From positions 1,764,001 through 1,828,000 of the forward strand of contig NZ_CP009913.1 of assembly GCF_000785515.1 (NCBI RefSeq): 64,000 nucleotides of DNA, read 5' to 3'. The stretch is from Streptococcus salivarius (GTDB lineage Bacteria > Bacillota > Bacilli > Lactobacillales > Streptococcaceae). Below are positions 57,120 through 64,000 of the stretch, piece after piece. The position numbers and the translations under genes were made by a program. The notes beneath the pieces are model-generated. The model worked only from the letters and a program-made list of their open reading frames with translations. It did no database searches and was not told the origin of the DNA. Numbering within the stretch: position 1 is the first letter of the stretch; every line of letters starts with the position of its first letter.

Positions 57120-58562
57120 TTACTCTTCTTTCAACTTAGCCAATTCTTGGGCAAGTAGTTTAAGGGCTACTTGTGGGTTGGCTTGGCCTTTGGTTGCTTT
57201 CATGAGGAAGCCGGTGAAGGCCTTGTCAGCGTTACGTTTACCTGACTTGAAGTCAGCTACGGCTGCTTCATTGTCTGCAAAGACTTGGTGGATGATTGGG
57301 ATCAAGACTTCAGGATCTGAAATCTGTACCAAACCAGCTTTTTCGACGTATTCACGCGCACCGCCACCGTTTTTCGCCAAGTGAACGAAGACTTTCTTGG
57401 CAATCTTAGATGAAATCGTTCCATCTTCGATGATGGCAATCATTTCGACCAAGTTTTCTGGTGTCAACTTGATTTCTTCAAGCGTTTTGCCTTCTGCGTT
57501 CAAGAATTGCGCGACTTCACCTTGGAGCCAGTTAGACACTTGTTTGGCATCGCCACCAAGGGCTACAGCTGCTTCAAAGAAGTCAGAAGTAACTTTCGTC
57601 GCTGTCAATTGGTTGGCATCATAGTCTGACAAGCCAAGCTCTGCTACGTAGCGAGCACGACGGTCTTTTGGAAACTCTGGCAACTCAGTACGCATTTCCT
57701 CGATCCACTCATCTGAGATTTCAAACAATGGAAGGTCTGGTTCTGGGAAGTAACGGTAATCCGCTGCTCCTTCTTTGACACGCATAAGGATAGTGCTCTT
57801 GTTGGCTTCATCATAACGGCGTGTTTCTTGACGAATAACACCACCTGAGCGCAAGATTTTCGCTTGACGCTCAACTTCGTATTCAAGACCCTTGCGGACG
57901 TTTGAGAAAGAGTTCAAGTTTTTCAACTCCGTCTTGGTACCAAATTCCTCTTGACCGTATGGGCGAAGGGAAATATTGGCATCCACACGCATCGATCCTT
58001 CTTCCATCTTGACGTCTGAAATACCCGTGTACTGGATAACTTCTTTCAAAGCTGTCAAATAGGCGTAGGCTTCTTCTGGAGAACGCATATCTGCTTCAGA
58101 TACGATTTCGATCAATGGAACCCCTTGACGGTTGAGGTCTACGTAAGAGAATCCGTCTGTTCCATGGGTGTTCTTACCGGCATCTTCTTCCAAGTGGGCC
58201 CGTTCAATCCCGATTTTCTTGGTTGAGCCGTCTTCTAATTGCACTTCAATCCAGCCGTTGTAACCGATTGGCTCGTCAAATTGCGAAATTTGGTAAGCCT
58301 TTGGATTATCAGGGTAAAAATAGTTCTTACGGTCAAAGTGCATGTGCTGGTGGATATCCATGTTTAGCGCCAAAGCAGCCTTGATACCAGCATCCACAAC
58401 ACCCTTGTTCAAGACAGGAAGCACCCCTGGGAAAGACCAGTCAATCACATTAGTGTTAGCATTTTGCTCGTTCCCAAAGTGGGCAGAGGTTGGTGAGAAA
58501 ATTTTTGAGTTTGTATTCAATTCAACGTGGACTTCAAGTCCGATGACTGTTTCAAAGTTCAT
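57120..58562 (-). CDS. gatB: Asp/Glu-tRNA(Asn/Gln) amidotransferase subunit B
   Basis: 480 residues. Binds mischarged tRNA and activates its acyl group with ATP. Signature '[19 protein letters not shown]', '[15 protein letters not shown]', '[11 protein letters not shown]', '[14 protein letters not shown]', and a C-terminal helical/YqeY-like tail. Its ATG overlaps the gatA stop by one base (TAATG). Confidence 0.98.
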   Translation of the reverse strand: MNFETVIGLEVHVELNTNSKIFSPTSAHFGNEQNANTNVIDWSFPGVLPVLNKGVVDAGIKAALALNMDIHQHMHFDRKNYFYPDNPKAYQISQFDEPIGYNGWIEVQLEDGSTKKIGIERAHLEEDAGKNTHGTDGFSYVDLNRQGVPLIEIVSEADMRSPEEAYAYLTALKEVIQYTGISDVKMEEGSMRVDANISLRPYGQEEFGTKTELKNLNSFSNVRKGLEYEVERQAKILRSGGVIRQETRRYDEANKSTILMRVKEGAADYRYFPEPDLPLFEISDEWIEEMRTELPEFPKDRRARYVAELGLSDYDANQLTATKVTSDFFEAAVALGGDAKQVSNWLQGEVAQFLNAEGKTLEEIKLTPENLVEMIAIIEDGTISSKIAKKVFVHLAKNGGGAREYVEKAGLVQISDPEVLIPIIHQVFADNEAAVADFKSGKRNADKAFTGFLMKATKGQANPQVALKLLAQELAKLKEE

Positions 58563-60028
58563 TAATTGTCACCTCCGAAAATAAGGGGTTGTTGCTTGTG
58601 GTAATCCGTCGTTGCTTCAAAGGCAGCTGCAGCTTGGTAGATAGTTTCTTCAGAATACTTAGGACCAATCAACTGCAAACCAACTGGAAGACCTTGAGCA
58701 AAACCTGCAGGAATCGAAATCCCTGGAAGACCTGCCAAGTTGACTGGAATGGTCAAGAGGTCAGCCAAGTACATGGCAACCGGATCATGGTTGAGCGAAT
58801 CCAAATCAAAGGCTACACTTGGAGCTGTTGGACCAAGGATAAGGTCATAATCCGCAAAGACTTTTTCGAAGTCTTGAATAATAAGGGTACGGACTTGACC
58901 AGCTTTCTTGTAGTAAGCATCGTAGTAACCAGATGACAAACTAAAGGTACCAAGCATGATACGGCGTTTGACCTCATCGCCAAAGCCTTGACTACGAGTG
59001 TTCACGTAGATATCATCCAAGTTTTTAGCATCTTCTGCACGGAAACCATAGCGAATACCGTCGAAACGTTGCAAGTTTGAAGAAGCTTCAGATGAAGCGA
59101 TGATGTAGTAAACAGCAACCCCGTATTTAGAGTGTGGAAGGCTAACTTCTTCGACAGTTGCTCCCAATTTTTCAAAGTGTTTAGCCGCATTGAGGATGGT
59201 TTCTTTGACTTCTGGGTCAATACCTTCACCGAGGTATTCCTTAGGAAGGGCAATCTTCATGCCTTTAATGTCTTGACCAATCTTAGAAGTAAAGTCTGCT
59301 ATACGAACAGGTGCAGAAGTTGAATCCTTGGCATCTTCACTGGCAATGACATTAAGCAATTGGGCATTTTCCTTAACCGTTGGTGAGAAAGTACCAATTT
59401 GGTCAAGTGAGCTACCAAAGGCAATGAGACCAAAACGTGAAACTGTTCCATAAGTAGGTTTGAGACCAACAATCCCGTTAAAAGCAGCTGGTTGACGGAT
59501 AGAACCACCGGTATCTGAACCAAGGGACAAACGGACTTGCCCTGAAGCTACAGAAGCTGCTGAACCACTAGAAGATCCACCAGGCACCTTGCTATGGTCC
59601 CAAGCGTTTTTAGTCGCGCCATAGTAAGATGTTTCACCAGATCCACCCATGGCAAACTCATCCATGTTGGTCTTCCCGATGACAATCATATCTTTGGCTT
59701 TGGCATTGGCAACAGCTGTCGCATCAAAGATTGGCTCGTAGTTATAGAGCATTTTTGAAGCCGCAGTGGTCAAGATGCCATCTGTTGAGATATTGTCTTT
59801 GACAGCGAGTGGAATCCCTGACAGGAGGTTGTCAGCATCGATTCCCTTTTCATCAATGGCCTTAGCTTGTGCAAGGGCAGCTTCTTCGGCCACCGTTACA
59901 AAGGCATTGACTGCTTCTTCACGCGCCTTGATATCATCAAGCGTCGCTTGTGTCAATTCCGTTGCCGAAATTTCCTTAGAGACAAGGAGGTCGTGCAACT
60001 CTTCAATGGTTTTATTGTTGAATGACAT
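58562..60028 (-). CDS. gatA: Asp/Glu-tRNA(Asn/Gln) amidotransferase subunit A
   Basis: 488 residues, amidase-signature glutaminase that supplies ammonia. Catalytic Lys in [11 protein letters not shown] (about residue 77), cis-Ser and nucleophile Ser in [13 protein letters not shown] and [14 protein letters not shown]. Overlaps gatC by TAATG. Confidence 0.98.
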   Translation of the reverse strand: MSFNNKTIEELHDLLVSKEISATELTQATLDDIKAREEAVNAFVTVAEEAALAQAKAIDEKGIDADNLLSGIPLAVKDNISTDGILTTAASKMLYNYEPIFDATAVANAKAKDMIVIGKTNMDEFAMGGSGETSYYGATKNAWDHSKVPGGSSSGSAASVASGQVRLSLGSDTGGSIRQPAAFNGIVGLKPTYGTVSRFGLIAFGSSLDQIGTFSPTVKENAQLLNVIASEDAKDSTSAPVRIADFTSKIGQDIKGMKIALPKEYLGEGIDPEVKETILNAAKHFEKLGATVEEVSLPHSKYGVAVYYIIASSEASSNLQRFDGIRYGFRAEDAKNLDDIYVNTRSQGFGDEVKRRIMLGTFSLSSGYYDAYYKKAGQVRTLIIQDFEKVFADYDLILGPTAPSVAFDLDSLNHDPVAMYLADLLTIPVNLAGLPGISIPAGFAQGLPVGLQLIGPKYSEETIYQAAAAFEATTDYHKQQPLIFGGDN

Positions 60029-60330
60029 TAGGCATCTCCTCCATCTTCTAGGATAGCTGGTACCTTGATGTAATAGTTATCTTTTTCAGGTACATTTTTA
60101 AACAAGCGGTCACGGTCATTCCCTTTTTCAGCAACATCCGGACGCAATACGGTCTTGCGGTCAGCCATGGTCGTTGTTGGGGCAACACCTGTTGTGTCCA
60201 CTTCTTCCAACAATTCCACCATGTCGACAATTTTAGACAAGGTTGTCGCAAACTCAGCTGTCTCTTCTGGAGAGAATTTCAATTTTGAAAGATTGGCAAC
60301 GTGGGTTACCTCTTCTTGCGTAATTTTCAT
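60028..60330 (-). CDS. gatC: Asp/Glu-tRNA(Asn/Gln) amidotransferase subunit C
   Basis: About 100 residues. Wraps and stabilises GatA-GatB. Pattern '[20 protein letters not shown]', '[16 protein letters not shown]', '[18 protein letters not shown]', 'YYIKVPAIL'. ATG 60330 follows AAAGGAAG; eleven further codons upstream contain that SD and are excluded. First gene of the operon. Confidence 0.96.
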   Translation of the reverse strand: MKITQEEVTHVANLSKLKFSPEETAEFATTLSKIVDMVELLEEVDTTGVAPTTTMADRKTVLRPDVAEKGNDRDRLFKNVPEKDNYYIKVPAILEDGGDA

Positions 60331-60407
60331 CTTGCTTCCTTTCGTGAAATGATGATTTTTCAATACCTTCTATTTTACCATAATTTAGCCTATTTTGCTT
60401 GGAGGAT

Positions 60408-60442
60408 AAAAAAACTGTAGTAACTTTTTTGTCATTACAGTT
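60408..60442 (-). terminator. Terminator of the glycosyltransferase operon
   Basis: Minus strand AACTGTAATGAC, AAAAAA, GTTACTACAGTT and TTTTT. Confidence 0.85.
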
Positions 60443-60469
60443 TACAGAGATAGAGCTTTTTCAAAACAC

Positions 60470-61942
60470 TTATCGTATGGCTATCAAGAGCTTTCTCCAA
60501 GCCTCTAGAATTTCAGGTTTCAAATACTGTTTGGCCAACTCATATGAGGCTTGGTGCATAGACTCAAGATCACTCTCTAAGGCAAATACAATTTTATCCG
60601 CCATCTGAGAAACAAGCAGGTCCTCATCCATAGTCTCGCTATAAGTAACCAGATAGCCATTCTCACCATCTTTGATGAAGGTTGGATTGCCGTAACGGGC
60701 ATCAAAACCAACCAGGGCTAAACCTGCTCCTACCGCTTCCATCAGGGTCAAACCAAAGGTCTCCCACTGAGAGGTAGTGACATAAAGTTCATACTGAGGG
60801 TAGACGTCACGCAAATCCGCATGTCCTCTAAGTTGGATGTAATCATTCGCCCCTAAAGTATCAATTAGATCTTGTAGATTCTCTTGCTCCCCACCTTTAC
60901 CGTAGATGTCAAAGCGAAGGTTAGGCTCTTTTTGATGGGCAAGGGTAACGGCTCTTATAGCCAAATCCAAGCGTTTCCGTGGGTCCAATCGCGAAGCCGT
61001 CATCAAACTAAGAGGCTTCCTCTGCTCCTCTGGAAAACTAAGTTTATCCAAATGTCCCACTGCTAGGGCATAAATAGCAGCGTCTGTGACACCTTGCTTT
61101 TGCAGAGTATTTTCTAAAACAGCCTTTTGTGCCTCAGTAGCTGTGATAAAGAAGTCAAAGCGTTGGGCGTACTTAAAGATGTAATAATACTCATAGTAGA
61201 GGTCCCCATTTTCAAACTCATGCTCTGAATGAAAAACAAAACCTAGCTTTGCAGGTGAATCCAGTTCATAAATCGGTCGCATAAACTCCATCAAGGAAGC
61301 CCTATCCAGCAACAAGGTATCCGCAGCTGTCAAAGGAAGTCTTGCTAGAAAACGACGCATGACCTCTGTCTTGGTCACTAAAATTTCAGTGCCTAGCCTA
61401 TATAACCAGTTGGCTCCTTGCTTGAGTTCTTCAAAGGCAATGCGACCATCTTTATTGTGATAACTTCTCCTGATGATAATGCCTTTTTCAAAGTATTCTG
61501 TAACCAATTTACTTGTTCCATACCACTCACGCTTCAATAGCATGCCATTAACGTGGTAGTCTACATACCGCACACTACCTTTTTGGTAGGGATCCATCTT
61601 AAAGACTAAAGAAGTCCCATCAGAACAGGCATAAACAGACTCTATTTCACTTTGGCTCTTCAAATCTAGACGTGTCAACTTATATTTTTGCTGCAAGGCC
61701 CCCACTGTCAAAGATGGGATATGACTGTCTTGATCTGTAAAGCTAAGATAGGCATGGAGGAGCTCCTCGTAGCGATGCCCCAAAGAAAGATAATAATCTA
61801 ATTTATAGGGTTGTGGCCAGGTCGTAAAGACAAATTTAGCAGGCTCATTTAATTCACGTAGCATCAAAGCTCTAGACGCCTGAGCCACATCGACACCATT
61901 AGGTTCATAGCCCACCAATAGGTTAAAGGTGTAAATCGTCAT
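60470..61942 (-). CDS. gtfA: Glycosyltransferase GtfA-like (serine-rich adhesin glycosylation)
   Basis: 490 residues. N-terminal beta-rich GtfA-type region ('MTIYTFNLLVGYEPNGVDVAQ', 'VRYVDYHVNGMLLKREWYG'), then a GT4 C-terminal domain: 'MTASRLDPRKRLDLAIRAV', 'FDIYGKGGEQENLQDLI', 'TTSQWETFGLTLMEAVGAGLALVG' with the E-x7-E motif. GtfA-GtfB pairs add the first GlcNAc to serine-rich-repeat proteins that leave by the accessory Sec route. Overlaps gtfB by 20 nt. AGGGGG precedes the ATG. The target adhesin is not in the window. Confidence 0.82.
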   Translation of the reverse strand: MTIYTFNLLVGYEPNGVDVAQASRALMLRELNEPAKFVFTTWPQPYKLDYYLSLGHRYEELLHAYLSFTDQDSHIPSLTVGALQQKYKLTRLDLKSQSEIESVYACSDGTSLVFKMDPYQKGSVRYVDYHVNGMLLKREWYGTSKLVTEYFEKGIIIRRSYHNKDGRIAFEELKQGANWLYRLGTEILVTKTEVMRRFLARLPLTAADTLLLDRASLMEFMRPIYELDSPAKLGFVFHSEHEFENGDLYYEYYYIFKYAQRFDFFITATEAQKAVLENTLQKQGVTDAAIYALAVGHLDKLSFPEEQRKPLSLMTASRLDPRKRLDLAIRAVTLAHQKEPNLRFDIYGKGGEQENLQDLIDTLGANDYIQLRGHADLRDVYPQYELYVTTSQWETFGLTLMEAVGAGLALVGFDARYGNPTFIKDGENGYLVTYSETMDEDLLVSQMADKIVFALESDLESMHQASYELAKQYLKPEILEAWRKLLIAIR

Positions 61943-63221
61943 CTTTTTCCCCCTCCAATCTAGTAAAGAAAGCTAAGATTTCTTCCCTCTCGGCGAGTTT
62001 CAAAACCTCTTTCTGACTTTCAAGAGCCTTAGGGTAAAACTCTGCTTGCTGTATGAGTTGTCGGAACCCTTGCTCTAGTTCCTCTAAGGAAGTATAGACT
62101 GTTGATAAGTCCTTATAGTAGGGACGATGAACCGTTGATTCTAAGCCAAAAATCAACTGCCCATTTTCAATCGCATCCAAAGTTGCATCAGACACTTCAC
62201 TTCCATAATTCAAGTCTAAATAAATGAAACAATTCCTAAGTAGCTCTTGATATTTCTCCTGACGAATTCCTGGGTAAAGATGGACATTTCTCTTATCTTC
62301 GAGACAAGTCAACTTTGGTCCCATACTAGTTTGAGCTCCGATATGAAAGTCAATATCCGGAAAAGCATCAACTAAGTCAGCTAGGCCCTCAATATTTTCA
62401 GAAGCAGTCATCACCATGGCTTGAGGCACAAAAGTCTGAGAACCGTCTTGTTCTGCACCAGCTAAATAAATCATTCCTGACTTACGTTCCTCTTGTGGAT
62501 AATAATTAGTAACCAAAACATGATTCACTTGATTTTGAATAAACTCAAGACCATCATGAGTGTCGGAGCAATAAACCAGACGATTAGCATTCAAGGTCTG
62601 CAATGTCGGGATTAGACTGGAATCCATACAGATGATAGCTTCGTCTGACTCAAGGATCTGATTCAAAACAGCCTTAGTTAATTCTTCCCTACCTGAAAAA
62701 ATCCTATCTCTTCCTTCAGACCCCTGATCAATCAGGTATCCATCTTGAATATAGTGAAGCAAGACCTCTTCTTGATTACGATTAAAGTAAATATCCATAA
62801 TGCCTTGCCCCTGATCATCCAGAAGGCGCTGTTTGGTACGCCAACCATAGCGATTATAATCATCAACCGCAACAACTTTTTCCCCTTGTCCAAACCATTG
62901 GACTTGTTTGACCGTACGTTCCTTTAGATTGTCACGGAAAATGACACTGGCACGGCGGTCTTGACCATCAAAAATATAGGTCGTAATCCCTAAAGTCCAC
63001 AATTCCCAGTAGATGGGAACTGACAAATCGTTAAAAAAGAGTGGTTTCCCTTGATAATCTTCCTCAGAGGAATAAATAAATGACGATGCTAAACTAATAG
63101 TGTCCTTATCAACATCCGTTTCAAAATTCGTGTAAAACACACGGGATTGGATACCAAAGGAGTCTAGTAATCTTCTCAGTTTTTCCGTTGCCTGACTAGG
63201 TTCTTGTGCAATAATAAGCAT
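61923..63221 (-). CDS. gtfB: GtfB-like glycosylation co-factor
   Basis: 432 residues. GtfB-type start 'MLIIAQEPSQATEKLRRLLDSFGIQ', a beta-rich add-on domain ('FIYSSEEDYQGKPLFFNDL', 'VIFRDNLKERTVKQVQWFG') and a GT-B like C-terminal half without clear sugar-nucleotide motifs, as in the non-catalytic partner that holds acceptor and stimulates GtfA. AAAGGA precedes the ATG. In series with the family-2 transferase upstream. Confidence 0.82.
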   Translation of the reverse strand: MLIIAQEPSQATEKLRRLLDSFGIQSRVFYTNFETDVDKDTISLASSFIYSSEEDYQGKPLFFNDLSVPIYWELWTLGITTYIFDGQDRRASVIFRDNLKERTVKQVQWFGQGEKVVAVDDYNRYGWRTKQRLLDDQGQGIMDIYFNRNQEEVLLHYIQDGYLIDQGSEGRDRIFSGREELTKAVLNQILESDEAIICMDSSLIPTLQTLNANRLVYCSDTHDGLEFIQNQVNHVLVTNYYPQEERKSGMIYLAGAEQDGSQTFVPQAMVMTASENIEGLADLVDAFPDIDFHIGAQTSMGPKLTCLEDKRNVHLYPGIRQEKYQELLRNCFIYLDLNYGSEVSDATLDAIENGQLIFGLESTVHRPYYKDLSTVYTSLEELEQGFRQLIQQAEFYPKALESQKEVLKLAEREEILAFFTRLEGEKDDDLHL

Positions 63222-63271
63222 AGTTATCCTTTCTGACTAATCCAAGCAATAAATAGCTTAACCCTCGACCT

Positions 63272-64000
63272 TTATTGCTCCAAAAATCTCAAGTTAACCT
63301 GCGCCGTCTTGTAGGTCTCAGTATCTTGAAGATTAGCTTCTTCCATTTTTTCAATCGCCCGCTTCAGACGTGTCTTATAAATATAACGGTGCCAGGTCAA
63401 ATCATAGCCCAACATACCTAGTAAAGCTAGTTTTTCATTCTTGGCTTCCATCTCATCTAAGACACGCTTCTCCGTCCAGACCTGCGACAGCGTATCCTTA
63501 CGACCCACTCGGTACCAGTAGATACATTTTTCAGTATGAACAACACGATTGGCCTTTAACAAGAGTTTATACATAAGGAAATTATCTTCGACATTCTTCC
63601 CGACAGGAAAACGAAGGTCCTCAAATAAGGAGATTTTATAGAGTTTCATCATAGCACATGCCCAGGCCATATCTCTTGTCTCTTGAATGGCATCCTGGTC
63701 TATAATCTCTCTCCCCTCATAAAGGGTTTCAGAATAATCGTTCTCCGTTACCTTAATCAAAAACTTACTGATACTCTCGTTAAACAAGTTATAGTTGGCA
63801 ATAGAAACATCTGCCTCATACTTTTTAAGCTGAGTGTACAAGGTCTCCACATAATCCTCTGTTACCCAATCATCCGGGTCTACAAAAGTGATGTAATCAC
63901 CTGTGGCTAGGTCAATCCCTGTATTTCGGGCTGCAGATAGGCCGCCATTAACTTGTCGCACATAGCGAATACGTGAATCTCGCTTGAAAAATTCCTTGCA
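63272..64000 (-). CDS. Family 2 glycosyltransferase (C-terminal part)
   Basis: 243 codons to the window edge; the start is beyond 64000. The GT-A landmarks are present: 'RQVNGGLSAARNTGIDLATG' and the DxD region FVDPDDWV, then 'DMAWACAMMKLYKISLFEDLRFP' and 'NFLMYKLLLKANRVVH'. GT2 enzymes beside gtfAB usually extend the GlcNAc core on serine-rich-repeat proteins; that role is inferred from position. Confidence 0.88.
   Translation of the reverse strand, partial: CKEFFKRDSRIRYVRQVNGGLSAARNTGIDLATGDYITFVDPDDWVTEDYVETLYTQLKKYEADVSIANYNLFNESISKFLIKVTENDYSETLYEGREIIDQDAIQETRDMAWACAMMKLYKISLFEDLRFPVGKNVEDNFLMYKLLLKANRVVHTEKCIYWYRVGRKDTLSQVWTEKRVLDEMEAKNEKLALLGMLGYDLTWHRYIYKTRLKRAIEKMEEANLQDTETYKTAQVNLRFLEQ

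Overview
The window looks like chromosome of the Streptococcus salivarius / S. thermophilus group. The gene content and order are streptococcal: a copYAZ operon, a trp operon behind a T-box, rocS, ccrZ-trmB, ecsAB beside hit, clpL under CtsR-type boxes, the yqeG-yqeH-yhbY-nadD-yqeK-rsfS-yqeM-tmcAL run, a cellobiose PTS with a PRD regulator, gatCAB, and gtfA/gtfB-type glycosyltransferases. Base composition is about 40% GC and SD sequences are typically AAAGGAGG. Several broken genes and one decayed IS200-type element fit the high pseudogene load of S. thermophilus, but the species call is inference. Most genes are on the minus strand.

Layout. 1-3000: end of a polar amino-acid ABC transporter operon, an intergenic repeat, and ddl. 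3080-6150: copper operon copY-copA-copZ with two cop boxes flanking its promoter. 6160-8100: an MFS transporter and two tiny membrane-peptide genes, each with its own terminator. 8100-15170: trp operon (T-box, chorismate mutase, trpE, trpG, a 34-codon open frame, trpD, C, F, B, A). 15268-15775: an unidentified structured small RNA beside a putative PBECR-type nuclease gene. 15840-19500: a cation P-type ATPase that appears leaderless, a membrane-anchored unknown and ybaB. 19585-25510: a secreted unknown, 1.1 kb of AT-rich non-coding DNA, an FtsX-type ABC exporter and a membrane-bound MerR regulator. 25595-31720: DnaQ-like exonuclease, rocS, a SufT/PaaD-like gene, ilvD, a BaiN/YhiN flavoprotein, the IS200-type element and tRNA-Ser(GGA). 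31776-35850: trmB, ccrZ, ecsAB, hit and a coiled-coil gene.

36000-37605 is an AT-rich accessory operon of small anchored or secreted proteins. It starts from a consensus promoter, and two of its members are broken at homopolymer tracts. 37723-40700 holds a multi-hairpin repeat, clpL, and a 700-nt leader with three promoters, four CtsR-like boxes and a small ORF. 40770-46830 is the ribosome-assembly/NAD/tRNA-modification operon. 46970-49064: an EamA pseudogene, a butanediol-dehydrogenase-type gene under CcpA control, and a membrane protein. 49150-56590: the beta-glucoside PTS regulon (EIIC, EIIA, PRD activator, EIIB, SemiSWEET, a frameshifted TauE/SafE gene, 6-phospho-beta-glucosidase). Two of its promoters share an identical promoter architecture with a candidate activator site and a cre. 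57040-60330: gatCAB. 60408-64000: glycosyltransferases typical of serine-rich-repeat adhesin glycosylation, running off the window.

The observations I rate highest are: the shared motif at a fixed 30-nt distance from both PTS promoters; the triplicated CtsR promoter and small ORF ahead of clpL; the ATGA-coupled small ORF between trpG and trpD; the orphan structured RNA at 15.3 kb; and the cluster of +1 homopolymer frameshifts. All are read from sequence only; no database search was possible.
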